Below, one piece after another: positions 1 through 6,868 of a stretch of 20,102 bases of DNA (its first letter is position 1; each line of letters begins with the position of its first letter). Origin of the DNA: Candidatus Alistipes excrementipullorum (GTDB lineage: Bacteria; Bacteroidota; Bacteroidia; Bacteroidales; Rikenellaceae); the NCBI GenBank assembly GCA_019113665.1, contig DXGW01000050.1:1-20102 (forward strand), given 5' to 3'. The notes below the pieces were generated by a model. The model had not been told where the DNA came from, ran no database searches, and was given only the letters and a program-made list of their open reading frames with translations. The position numbers were made by a program, and so were the translations under genes.

Positions 1-162
1 AAAAAGATGATATGCCGACATTTGCACATGATTGCGATAAATTTCTTATCTTTGTGGGCTTTATGTGGGCTTTTTACCTCCGCGCGAAGGTGCTTTCTAC
101 CTGAACCATAGGCGAAAAGACCATGTTTACAATTAATTTTTAACTTTTAATTCATTACAGTT
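1..162. other. Leader region upstream of rpsH, no recognisable gene
   Basis: No S14 (rpsN) sequence is visible here, although rpsN normally sits directly before rpsH. The stretch holds a promoter-like element (21-54), an 11-bp imperfect tandem repeat (TGTGGGCTTT at 53-62 and 64-73), and an AT-rich run (about 127-160) typical of Bacteroidota translation initiation regions. Frame 1 happens to be open from 1 to 108, but the peptide resembles nothing I know and contains no ribosomal-protein motif. rpsN may end just before the window or lie elsewhere. Confidence 0.6.
21..54 (+). promoter_or_regulatory. Predicted Bacteroidota promoter before rpsH
   Basis: TTTG at 21-24 is followed after 22 bp by TATCTTTG at 47-54, a full match to the TAnnTTTG -7 consensus of the Bacteroidota primary sigma factor. 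The spacer is 1-2 bp longer than the usual 19-21. Transcription would begin near 60 and give a leader of about 100 nt before rpsH. This would be an internal promoter splitting the ribosomal supercluster before S8. It is seen by pattern only. Confidence 0.5.
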
Positions 163-561
163 ATGACAGATCCAATTGCGGATTTTTTAACGAGAATTAG
201 AAACGCAGTGAAAGCCAACCACAAAGTGGTTGAAGCTCCTGGCTCAAAAATTAAGCAGGAAATCACTAAGATTCTCTATGAGCAGGGTTATATCCTTGCC
301 TACAAGTTCGACAGTGACGCCAAAGGTCACCCCGTCATCAAGATCGCGCTCAAGTGGGACGCTGCAACCAAATGCAACGCCATCAAGGACCTGAAGCGTG
401 TAAGCCGTCCCGGTCTTCGCCAGTATGCATCGGTGGCCAACATGCCTCGTGTACTCAATGGTCTGGGTATCGCCATCTTGTCGACCTCGAAGGGCATCAT
501 GACCGATGCCAAGGCACGCCAGGAGAACGTTGGCGGCGAAGTATTGTGCTATATCTATTAA
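163..561 (+). CDS. rpsH: 30S ribosomal protein S8
   Basis: S8 is a primary 16S rRNA binder of the small-subunit platform, and in Escherichia coli it is also the translational repressor of the spc operon. The 132 residues match the family's usual length. They begin MTDPIADFLTRIRNA, the hallmark S8 N-terminus, and end with the conserved GGEVLCYIY. The ATG at 163 follows an AT-rich tract with no Shine-Dalgarno, as is normal in this phylum. It is the first gene of the cluster seen here, and rplF starts 18 nt after its stop. Whether S8 represses this operon cannot be judged; the 100-nt leader would be the place for such a site. Confidence 0.98.
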   Translation: MTDPIADFLTRIRNAVKANHKVVEAPGSKIKQEITKILYEQGYILAYKFDSDAKGHPVIKIALKWDAATKCNAIKDLKRVSRPGLRQYASVANMPRVLNGLGIAILSTSKGIMTDAKARQENVGGEVLCYIY

Positions 562-579
562 TGTTAAAACTTACACACA

Positions 580-1167
580 ATGTCAAGAATTGGTAAATTA
601 CCTGTAAACTTGCCTGCCGGAGTAACCGTAACGGTAGCTCCCGACAACACGGTAAGCGTGAAAGGGCCACTTGGGACACTGAGCCAGAAAGTAGACTCGG
701 ATATCAAAGTAGAGGTCGGCACGCACAAGGAGAAGGATTCCGACAAGGAAGTTCCCGCCGTATTCGTAACACGTCCGACCAACCAGCCTCGTCATCGTTC
801 GATGCACGGTCTCTATCGCGCGCTCATCAACAACATGGTGATCGGCGTATCGAAGGGCTATGAGATCAAACAGGAGCTTGTGGGCGTTGGTTTCAAGGCC
901 GAGGTCAAGGGCAACATTCTGGAGATGAGCCTGGGCTATTCGCACGATATCTATCTCAAACTTCCTCCCGAAGTTACCGCTACGGCCGTAACCGAGAAGA
1001 AGGGTAACCCGATAGTTACACTCAATAGCTCGGACAAGCAGCTCATAGGTCAGGTTGCAGCCAAGATCCGCTCGCTGCGCAAGCCCGAACCGTACAAGGG
1101 CAAGGGTATCAAGTTCGTAGGTGAACAGATACGTCGTAAGGCAGGAAAGTCTGCAAATGCTAAATAG
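580..1167 (+). CDS. rplF: 50S ribosomal protein L6
   Basis: L6 is a large-subunit protein near the GTPase-associated centre and the base of the L7/L12 stalk. It starts MSRIGKLPVNLPAGV and has the family's C-terminal signature around residues 165-180 (RKPEPYKGKGIKFVGE). The protein has 195 residues, against about 177 in E. coli. The excess is a charged stretch near residues 48-68 (KEKDSDKEV and following) before the HGLYRALINNMV block; Bacteroidota L6 proteins are generally longer in this place. It sits 18 nt from both rpsH and rplR, so co-transcription is very likely. Confidence 0.98.
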   Translation: MSRIGKLPVNLPAGVTVTVAPDNTVSVKGPLGTLSQKVDSDIKVEVGTHKEKDSDKEVPAVFVTRPTNQPRHRSMHGLYRALINNMVIGVSKGYEIKQELVGVGFKAEVKGNILEMSLGYSHDIYLKLPPEVTATAVTEKKGNPIVTLNSSDKQLIGQVAAKIRSLRKPEPYKGKGIKFVGEQIRRKAGKSANAK

Positions 1168-1185
1168 TAAAACACAAGTCAAGTT

Positions 1186-1548
1186 ATGTCATTGAATAAG
1201 ATAGAAAGAAGAGAGAGGATCAAGATGCGTATCCGCAAGATCGTCAGCGGTACCACTGAGCGTCCCCGTATGACTGTATTCCGTAGCAACAAGCAGATCT
1301 ACGTACAGTTCATAGATGACCTTGCAGGCGTTACTTTAGCAGCAGCATCGTCCTTGGACAAGGAGGTTGCGGCAGAGGCTGCCGGCAAGAGCAAGAGTGA
1401 AATAGCAGCGTTGGTAGGCAAACTCGCCGCCAAGAATGCCGTAGCCAAGGGTATTTCGGCCGTCGCATTCGACCGTAACGGCTACCTCTATCACGGAAGA
1501 GTTAAAATGTTGGCCGACGCCGCACGCGAAGGCGGTCTTAAATTCTAA
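1186..1548 (+). CDS. rplR: 50S ribosomal protein L18
   Basis: L18 binds 5S rRNA in the central protuberance together with L5. The 120-residue protein shows the basic N-terminus (KIERRERIKMRIRK), the conserved RPRMTVFRSNKQIYVQ block, and the C-terminal FDRNGYLYHGRVK and ADAAREGGL motifs. Length and domain layout are standard. The ATG at 1186 lies 18 nt after rplF, and the stop is 6 nt before rpsE. Confidence 0.98.
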   Translation: MSLNKIERRERIKMRIRKIVSGTTERPRMTVFRSNKQIYVQFIDDLAGVTLAAASSLDKEVAAEAAGKSKSEIAALVGKLAAKNAVAKGISAVAFDRNGYLYHGRVKMLADAAREGGLKF

Positions 1549-1554
1549 AGCGAT

Positions 1555-2073
1555 ATGTCAAATACTAACATAAAGAAAGTACGCACAAGCGACCTCGAGC
1601 TTAAGGACAGACTCGTAAGCATACAGCGTGTTACCAAGGTAACAAAGGGAGGTCGTACATTCAGCTTCTCGGCTATCGTGGTAGTCGGCAACGAGAACGG
1701 TGTGGTAGGCTACGGCCTCGGTAAGGCATCGGAAGTTACCGCCGCAATCGCCAAGGGTGTCGAGGACGCTAAGAAGAACCTCGTTAAGATCCCGGTAATC
1801 AACGGTACGATTCCCCACAAGCAGGAGAAGCGTTTCGGCGGTTCGCTGGTAATGATCCGTCCGGCAGCTCCCGGTACCGGTATCATCGCCGGTGGTGCCA
1901 TGCGTGCCGTTCTGGAGTCGGTAGGCGTAAAGAACGTGCTCGCAAAGAGCAAGGGCTCGTCGAACCCCCACAACCTCGTAAAGGCAACCGTAGGCGCACT
2001 TTGCGAACTGCGCGATGCACACAGCGTTGCCCAGCTGCGAGGCATTTCGCTCAACCAGGTTTTTAACGGTTAA
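1555..2073 (+). CDS. rpsE: 30S ribosomal protein S5
   Basis: S5 is the small-subunit protein that, with S4, lines the mRNA entrance and affects decoding fidelity. The 172 residues contain the double-stranded-RNA-binding-like N-terminal fold (LVSIQRVTKVTKGGRTFSF and VVVGNENGVVGYGLGKA) and the C-terminal domain motifs (AAPGTGIIAGGAMRAVLE, then VLAKSKGSSNPHNLVKAT). This is a normal-length, intact S5. It is tightly placed between rplR (6 nt) and rpmD (13 nt). Confidence 0.98.
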   Translation: MSNTNIKKVRTSDLELKDRLVSIQRVTKVTKGGRTFSFSAIVVVGNENGVVGYGLGKASEVTAAIAKGVEDAKKNLVKIPVINGTIPHKQEKRFGGSLVMIRPAAPGTGIIAGGAMRAVLESVGVKNVLAKSKGSSNPHNLVKATVGALCELRDAHSVAQLRGISLNQVFNG

Positions 2074-2086
2074 TTTCTGAACGACT

Positions 2087-2323
2087 ATGGCTACATTGAA
2101 GATTACACAGATCAAAAGCCGCATAGGTGCAACCGCACAGCAGCGCAAGAATCTCGATGCTCTGGGTCTGAAGAAAATCAACCGCAGCGTCGAGCATGAG
2201 GATTCGGCTGTCATCAAAGGTATGCTGGAGCGCGTCAGCCACCTGGTAAAGGTGGAAGTTGTCGCAGCAGATGCCAAGGCAACCGGCAAAGTAAGTGAAA
2301 CAACTAAGAAAGAGGAGGAATAA
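2087..2323 (+). CDS. rpmD: 50S ribosomal protein L30 with C-terminal extension
   Basis: L30 is a small peripheral large-subunit protein. The L30 core is clear in residues 1-56 (LKITQIKSRIGATAQQRKNL, then GLKKINRSVEHEDSAVIKGM). The protein is 78 residues, whereas L30 is normally about 58-60. The extra tail of about 20 residues is low in complexity and ends in a Lys/Glu run (TKKEEE). The bases encoding that run (AGGAGG at 2313-2318) also form a Shine-Dalgarno-like site 7 nt before the rplO start. Only 2 nt separate its stop from rplO, so translational coupling is likely. Confidence 0.95.
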   Translation: MATLKITQIKSRIGATAQQRKNLDALGLKKINRSVEHEDSAVIKGMLERVSHLVKVEVVAADAKATGKVSETTKKEEE

Positions 2324-2328
2324 CAATG
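2313..2328 (+). promoter_or_regulatory. Shine-Dalgarno-like site before rplO
   Basis: AGGAGG at 2313-2318 lies 7 nt before the ATG at 2326, an ideal Shine-Dalgarno geometry. It is unusual because Bacteroidota genes mostly initiate without one. It also overlaps Glu codons ending rpmD, so it may simply reflect GAG/GAA codon use. Confidence 0.3.
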
Positions 2329-2772
2329 GAACTCAATAATCTCAAACCCGCAAAGGGTTCGACTCACCATGACAAACGCGTCGGCCGCGGCGCCGGTTCG
2401 GGCCACGGCGGTTATTCGACTCGCGGTAACAAAGGTGCGCAGTCGCGTTCGGGTTACTCCCGCAAGCTGGGATTCGAAGGAGGTCAGATGCCGTTGCAGC
2501 GTCGTCTGCCTAAGTTCGGCTTCACGAATCTGAAGAGAGTCGAGTTCAAGCCCATCAACCTGTCGACCCTCGAGGAGCTCGCAGCAAAGAAGAACCTCAC
2601 CGAGGTGAATCTCGAAACTCTCGTAGCATCGGGCTTCGTATCGTCGAACGACAAGGTCAAGATTCTTGGCAACGGTTCTCTCACCAAGGCTCTGAAAGTT
2701 ACGGCAAACGCATTCTCGAAGAGTGCAGAAGCCGCAATCACGGCAGCCGGAGGCAGCGTGGAGAAATTGTAA
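2326..2772 (+). CDS. rplO: 50S ribosomal protein L15
   Basis: L15 is a late-assembly protein binding 23S rRNA, with a long N-terminal extension that penetrates the subunit. The 148 residues show the Gly/Arg-rich N-terminus (KRVGRGAGSGHGGYSTRGNK), the GFEGGQMPLQRRLPKFGF block and the C-terminal globular domain (VKILGNGSLTKALKVTA, SAEAAITAAGGSVE). Length is standard. The ATG at 2326 begins 2 nt after rpmD ends. secY follows 24 nt downstream, the same order as in most bacteria. Confidence 0.98.
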   Translation: MELNNLKPAKGSTHHDKRVGRGAGSGHGGYSTRGNKGAQSRSGYSRKLGFEGGQMPLQRRLPKFGFTNLKRVEFKPINLSTLEELAAKKNLTEVNLETLVASGFVSSNDKVKILGNGSLTKALKVTANAFSKSAEAAITAAGGSVEKL

Positions 2773-2796
2773 GAAACCTGAAAAACCTTATTGTTT

Positions 2797-4182
2797 ATGA
2801 AAAGTTATCTGATTGTTGGTATTGTCTTTCTGGTTATCGTAGCCTTTTTGGCAGCCAACAAGAAGCTTCGTGAAACTCTCAAGAACATATACAAGATCGA
2901 GGAGCTGCGCAAGCGCGTAGGCTATACGCTGCTCCTGCTTCTTGTGTATCGCTTGGGCTGTTTTGTGGTAATACCGGGTATCAACCCCAACCTTCTGGGT
3001 GAGGGTTCGGCACTGGCAAGCCAGATGGACAACAACAGCCTTCTGGGTCTGTTGAACGTATTCTCCGGCGGTGCATTTGCCAATGCAGCGATATTCGCAC
3101 TCGGTGTTATGCCGTACATCACCGCTTCGATCATCATTCAGCTGTTGGGTATCATGATACCTTACTTCCAGAAGATGCAGAAAGAGGGTGAGAGCGGCCG
3201 CCGCAAAATGAACCAGTGGACCCGCTTCCTGACCATCGGTGTGCTGCTCCTCCAGGGGCCGGCATACATGGCCAACCTGTACAACCAGCTTCCGCAGGAG
3301 GCTTTCGTGTACGGCAGCACGTTCATGTTCACCGCCTATTCGACAGTAATCCTGATCGCCGGCACGATGTTCATCATGTGGCTCGGCGAGAAGATCACCG
3401 ACAAGGGTATCGGCAACGGAGTATCGCTCATCATCATGATCGGTATCGTTGCACGTCTGCCGCACGCCCTGCTCGCCGAGGTCAATGCCCGTTTCAATAC
3501 CTCGAACGGTAGCTTGATCATGATCATCGTCGAGCTGGTGCTGTTGTTCCTGGTGTTCATGGCTACGATCGCAGTGGTGCAGGCAGTCCGCAAGGTGCCC
3601 GTTCAGTACGCAAAGCGTATTGTCGGTAACAAGCAGTACGGAGGTGTCCGTCAGTACATTCCTCTCAAGATGAATGCCGCCAACGTGATGCCTATCATCT
3701 TCGCTCAGGCGCTGATGTTCATTCCCATGCTGTTCCAGAATGTCGCCCCCGGTTTCGCCGGCGCCTTTGCCGACATGACCGGTGTATGGTACAACATTAC
3801 GCTTGCGGTGTTGGTAGTTGCGTTTACCTATTTCTATACCGCAATTATCATCAACCCTCAAATGATGGCTGACGACATGAAGCGCAACGGCGGTTTCATT
3901 CCGGGCGTAAAACCCGGTAAGGCTACCGTTACCTATATCGACAACATCATGACGAGAATCACCCTTCCGGGTTCGATTTTCCTTGCCATCGTGTCGGTTC
4001 TGCCGGCCCTGGCAATGAAATTCCTCAATGTTCAGCAGTCGTTCGCATATTTCTACGGCGGTACTTCGCTGCTGATCATGGTAGGTGTGGTACTCGATAC
4101 TCTCAAGCAGATAGAAAGCCATCTCCTGATGCGTCATTATGACGGTCTGATGAAGACCGGCCGCATTCAGGGCCGCTACTAA
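2797..4182 (+). CDS. secY: Protein translocase channel subunit SecY with extra N-terminal hydrophobic segment
   Basis: SecY is the pore subunit of the SecYEG channel that carries unfolded proteins across or into the inner membrane. From the ATG at 2797 it has 461 residues. Family landmarks are GIMPYITASIIIQLL, a plug region after LLGEGSALASQ, TDKGIGNGVSLIIM, and the C-terminal GTSLLIMVGVVLDTLKQIESHLLMR. Canonical SecY starts close to the ETLKNIYKIEELRKR stretch, here at residues 25-40. Upstream of it is an added hydrophobic segment (residues 4-20, YLIVGIVFLVIVAFLAA), so 11 rather than 10 membrane helices are predicted. No start codon lies between the segment and the core. An in-frame TTG at 2791 would add two residues; ATG is preferred. 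Confidence 0.95.
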   Translation: MKSYLIVGIVFLVIVAFLAANKKLRETLKNIYKIEELRKRVGYTLLLLLVYRLGCFVVIPGINPNLLGEGSALASQMDNNSLLGLLNVFSGGAFANAAIFALGVMPYITASIIIQLLGIMIPYFQKMQKEGESGRRKMNQWTRFLTIGVLLLQGPAYMANLYNQLPQEAFVYGSTFMFTAYSTVILIAGTMFIMWLGEKITDKGIGNGVSLIIMIGIVARLPHALLAEVNARFNTSNGSLIMIIVELVLLFLVFMATIAVVQAVRKVPVQYAKRIVGNKQYGGVRQYIPLKMNAANVMPIIFAQALMFIPMLFQNVAPGFAGAFADMTGVWYNITLAVLVVAFTYFYTAIIINPQMMADDMKRNGGFIPGVKPGKATVTYIDNIMTRITLPGSIFLAIVSVLPALAMKFLNVQQSFAYFYGGTSLLIMVGVVLDTLKQIESHLLMRHYDGLMKTGRIQGRY

Positions 4183-4216
4183 AAGTTTCCGTAAGAGCTC
4201 ATTTATTAGCTAATAG

Positions 4217-4990
4217 ATGATATACTTAAAGACCGATGACGAGATAGAGTTGCTCCGCGAGAATAATATTCTCGTGAGCAAGACTCTTGCTGAGGTGGGG
4301 CGCCACCTAAAGCCGGGGATCACGACCAGGGAACTGGACAAGATCGCCGAAGATTTTATCCGTTCTCACGGAGCAACTCCTCCTTGTCTCGGTTACGAGG
4401 GCTATCCTGCCGCGACCTGCATATCGGTCAACGAGCAGGTGGTTCACGGTATCCCGTCGGATTACGTTATCAAAGATGGCGACATCGTGTCGGTCGATTT
4501 GTGTACGTTTATGAAGGGGTTTGTTGGTGATTCGGCATATACGTTTGCCGTTGGTGAAGTCAGCGATGAGGTCAAGCAGCTGCTCGCCGTCACCAAAGAG
4601 GCTCTTTACAAAGGTACCGCACAGGCAAAGGTCGGAAATCGCGTGGGCGATATTTCGGCAGCCGTGCAGGAGTACGCCGAGAGTTTCGGCTACGGCGTAG
4701 TGCGTGAACTGGAAGGACATGGTCTGGGTCGGAAAATGCACGAGGATCCAGGAGTCCCCAATTACGGTGCACGCGGCAGAGGACCGTTGCTCAAGGAGGG
4801 CATGGTCATCTGCATAGAACCGATGATAACGATGGGCAACAAGGCTGTTGTCTTCGAGCGCGACGGTTGGACAGTACGTACGCGTGACAGAAAACCTGCC
4901 GCTCATTTCGAGTTCGCTGTTGCGATCCGCAAGAACGGACCCGATGTACTGACGGATTTCAGTATAATCGAACAGGCACTTAATAATTGA
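4217..4990 (+). CDS. map: Type I methionine aminopeptidase
   Basis: This cytosolic dinuclear metallopeptidase removes the initiator Met from nascent proteins. The 257-residue protein has all expected ligands in order: His77 in VVHGIP, Asp94 (SVDLCT), Asp105 (GFVGDSAYTF), His168 (EGHGLGR), Glu201 (CIEPM) and Glu232 (AHFEFAVAI), plus the substrate-contacting His175 (MHEDPGVPNYG). It has the short type I form without an N-terminal zinc finger. The location between secY and infA is the classic one. It starts at ATG 4217, 34 nt after secY, and ends 6 nt before infA. Nothing suggests loss of function. Confidence 0.97.
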   Translation: MIYLKTDDEIELLRENNILVSKTLAEVGRHLKPGITTRELDKIAEDFIRSHGATPPCLGYEGYPAATCISVNEQVVHGIPSDYVIKDGDIVSVDLCTFMKGFVGDSAYTFAVGEVSDEVKQLLAVTKEALYKGTAQAKVGNRVGDISAAVQEYAESFGYGVVRELEGHGLGRKMHEDPGVPNYGARGRGPLLKEGMVICIEPMITMGNKAVVFERDGWTVRTRDRKPAAHFEFAVAIRKNGPDVLTDFSIIEQALNN

Positions 4991-4996
4991 AACTCC

Positions 4997-5215
4997 ATGG
5001 CAAAACAGGCTGCTATTGAAATGGACGGCACGATAATCGAGGCCCTTTCGAACGCGATGTTCCGCGTCGAACTGGACAACGGTCACGTGATTACCGCCCA
5101 CATCTCGGGCAAGATGCGTATGCATTACATCAAAATCCTGCCCGGGGACAAGGTAAAAGTGGAGATGACCCCCTACGATTTGAGTAAGGGTCGCATATCC
5201 TTCAGGTACAAATAA
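4997..5215 (+). CDS. infA: Translation initiation factor IF-1
   Basis: IF-1 is a single OB-fold (S1-type) protein that occupies the A site of the 30S subunit during initiation. At 72 residues it has exactly the family's length. Conserved features are the start MAKQAAIEMDGTIIEALSNAMF, FRVELDNGHVITAHISGKMR, and the C-terminal LSKGRISFRYK. It begins 6 nt after map and is followed 18 nt later by the small rpmJ gene, an arrangement conserved across bacteria. Confidence 0.97.
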   Translation: MAKQAAIEMDGTIIEALSNAMFRVELDNGHVITAHISGKMRMHYIKILPGDKVKVEMTPYDLSKGRISFRYK

Positions 5216-5233
5216 CAAGATTGGTTGAAAATC

Positions 5234-5350
5234 ATGAAAGTAAAAGCATCAATCAAAAAGAGAAGTGAGGATTGCAAGATTGTAAAACGCAAGGGCAAAC
5301 TCTACGTCATTTGCAAGAAGAATCCCAAGTTCAAAATGCGCCAAGGGTAA
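5234..5350 (+). CDS. rpmJ: 50S ribosomal protein L36 (zinc-free form)
   Basis: This 38-codon gene lies between infA and rpsM. Translation from ATG 5234 gives MKVKASIKKRSEDCKIVKRK and then GKLYVICKKNPKFKMRQG, an unmistakable L36, the smallest large-subunit protein. The zinc-ribbon form has ligands Cys11, Cys14, Cys27 and His33. Here Cys14 and Cys27 remain, but position 11 is Ser and position 33 is Phe, so only two ligands are left and zinc binding is unlikely. Such zinc-independent L36 proteins are common in Bacteroidota. There is an 18-nt gap to infA and 36 nt to rpsM. Confidence 0.95.
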   Translation: MKVKASIKKRSEDCKIVKRKGKLYVICKKNPKFKMRQG

Positions 5351-5386
5351 ATTATTAAACGATCGAATTAAAGAAACAGAAAATTT

Positions 5387-5767
5387 ATGGCACGTATAGT
5401 CGGTGTAGATTTACCAAAAAATAAAAGAGGCGAGATAGGTCTGACCTATATCTACGGCATCGGCCGCAGCACGGCACAGAAGATTCTCGACAAATGTGGC
5501 ATCAGCTACGATGTAAAAGTACAGGACTGGAGCGATGACCAGGTCGGCGCTATCCGTTCGGCCATATCCGAGATGGGTATCAAGGTCGAGGGCGAATGCC
5601 GTTCGATTGTCCAGCTCAATATCAAGCGTCTGATGGATATCGGTTGCTACCGTGGTATCCGTCACCGTCTGGGTCTCCCGGTTCGCGGTCAGAGCACCAA
5701 GAACAACGCCCGTACCCGCAAGGGACGCAAGAAGACGGTCGCTAACAAGAAAAAGGCAACGAAGTAA
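5387..5767 (+). CDS. rpsM: 30S ribosomal protein S13
   Basis: S13 sits in the head of the small subunit, forming intersubunit bridges and touching P-site tRNA through its basic tail. The 126 residues start MARIVGVDLPKNKR and contain the helix-two-turns-helix segment (GLTYIYGIGRSTAQKIL). The C-terminal signature GCYRGIRHRLGLPVRGQSTK is followed by a Lys/Arg-rich tail (NNARTRKGRKK). The length is normal. It starts the alpha-operon part of the cluster and ends 12 nt before rpsK. Confidence 0.98.
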   Translation: MARIVGVDLPKNKRGEIGLTYIYGIGRSTAQKILDKCGISYDVKVQDWSDDQVGAIRSAISEMGIKVEGECRSIVQLNIKRLMDIGCYRGIRHRLGLPVRGQSTKNNARTRKGRKKTVANKKKATK

Positions 5768-5779
5768 TATTAGAGAGTT

Positions 5780-6169
5780 ATGGCAAAGAAAACAGGAACA
5801 GTTAAGAAGAAGGTTGTCAAGGTCGGTGCCGTGGGTATGGCTTACGTACACTCGTCGTTCAACAACGTTATCATCTCGATCACCAACGAGGTCGGCGAGG
5901 TTATCAGCTGGTCGTCGGCAGGTAAGATGGGATTCCGCGGTTCTAAGAAGAATACTCCCTATGCAGCACAGACGGCCGCAGCCGACTGCGCGAAGATTGC
6001 TTACGACATGGGACTGCGCAAGGTAAAGGTATATGTAAAGGGTCCGGGTCAGGGTCGTGAATCGGCCGTACGTACGATTCATGGAGCCGGTATCGAAGTA
6101 ATGGAGATCATCGACGTTACTCCGCTGCCGCATAACGGTTGTCGTGCTCCAAACCGTCGTCGCGTATAA
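5780..6169 (+). CDS. rpsK: 30S ribosomal protein S11
   Basis: S11 is a platform protein next to the E site and the 3' end of 16S rRNA. The 129-residue protein has GMAYVHSSFNNVIISITNE, the GKMGFRGSKKNTPYAAQ block, VKVYVKGPGQGRESAVR, and the terminal TPLPHNGCRAPNRRRV that is diagnostic of the family. It follows rpsM after 12 nt. The 68-nt space before rpsD is the longest intergenic gap within this operon. Confidence 0.98.
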   Translation: MAKKTGTVKKKVVKVGAVGMAYVHSSFNNVIISITNEVGEVISWSSAGKMGFRGSKKNTPYAAQTAAADCAKIAYDMGLRKVKVYVKGPGQGRESAVRTIHGAGIEVMEIIDVTPLPHNGCRAPNRRRV

Positions 6170-6237
6170 TTTTTGCGACGTACGTTTACGGTGTATTACG
6201 AAACTTGATTTTGACGGATTATTAAAAAGTTAAAACA

Positions 6238-6846
6238 ATGGGAAAATATATAGGACCTAAGACAAAGATCGCCAGAAAATTCGGCGAGGCTATATACGGT
6301 GCGGACAAGAGTCTCGACAAGAGAAACTATCCTCCCGGACAGCACGGTCTTGCGCGCAAGCGTAAAAAGACTTCGGAGTACGGCATGCAGCTTTCGGAGA
6401 AGCAGAAGGCTAAATATACTTACGGTCTGCTTGAGAAGCAGTTCTCGCGTACCTACGAGCAGGCAGCCCGCATGGGTGGTATCACGGGTGAAAACCTGCT
6501 GAAACTGCTTGAGTGCCGTCTCGACAATGTTGTATACCGTTTGGGTATCGCTCCTACTCGTGCAGCAGCACGTCAGTTGGTTTCTCACCGCCACATCTGC
6601 GTTAACGGCGAGGTTGTAAATATCCCGTCGTACTCGCTCAAGGCGGGCGATACGGTATCGGTTCGCGAGAAGTCGAAGAGCCTGGAAGTTATTACCGATT
6701 CGCTGGCAGGTGCCTCGAAGAGCCGCTACTCGTGGCTCGAGTGGGACAACGCCACGATGACCGGCAAGTTCCTCCAGAAGCCCGAACGCGAAGAGATCCC
6801 CGAGAACATCAAGGAGCAGTTCATAGTCGAGTTGTACTCCAAGTAG
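6238..6846 (+). CDS. rpsD: 30S ribosomal protein S4 (zinc-free form)
   Basis: S4 nucleates small-subunit assembly by binding the 5' domain of 16S rRNA, and in several bacteria it represses its own operon. The 202 residues include RNYPPGQHG near residue 30, the S4 RNA-binding domain around residues 92-150 (CRLDNVVYRLGIAPTRAAAR, then LVSHRHICVNG), and a C-terminal WLEWD motif. The N-terminus (MGKYIGPKTKIARKFGEAIY) lacks the four Cys of zinc-binding S4. It is separated from rpsK by 68 nt, enough for a regulatory site, though I see no clear structure there. Confidence 0.97.
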   Translation: MGKYIGPKTKIARKFGEAIYGADKSLDKRNYPPGQHGLARKRKKTSEYGMQLSEKQKAKYTYGLLEKQFSRTYEQAARMGGITGENLLKLLECRLDNVVYRLGIAPTRAAARQLVSHRHICVNGEVVNIPSYSLKAGDTVSVREKSKSLEVITDSLAGASKSRYSWLEWDNATMTGKFLQKPEREEIPENIKEQFIVELYSK

Positions 6847-6868
6847 TAATCAATAACACAATTAAATT

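Noticed and set aside
1..108. Frame 1 open for 35 codons at the window start, considered as the end of rpsN
   Set aside because: The translation has none of the S14 C-terminal residues, and a promoter-like element lies inside it.
71..108. Weak hairpins (ACCT/AGGT) in the rpsH leader
   Set aside because: Stems are only 4 bp and alternatives are equally poor; chance is sufficient.
2788..4137. 449-codon minus-strand open frame opposite secY
   Set aside because: The opposite strand encodes an unmistakable SecY; the minus-strand translation is His/Asp/Gln-rich, lacks domains, and is a shadow produced by codon bias.
6170..6237. Possible promoter or S4 autoregulatory leader before rpsD
   Set aside because: A TGATTTTG resembles a -7 box with one mismatch, but no -33 element is at proper distance and no stable stem was seen.
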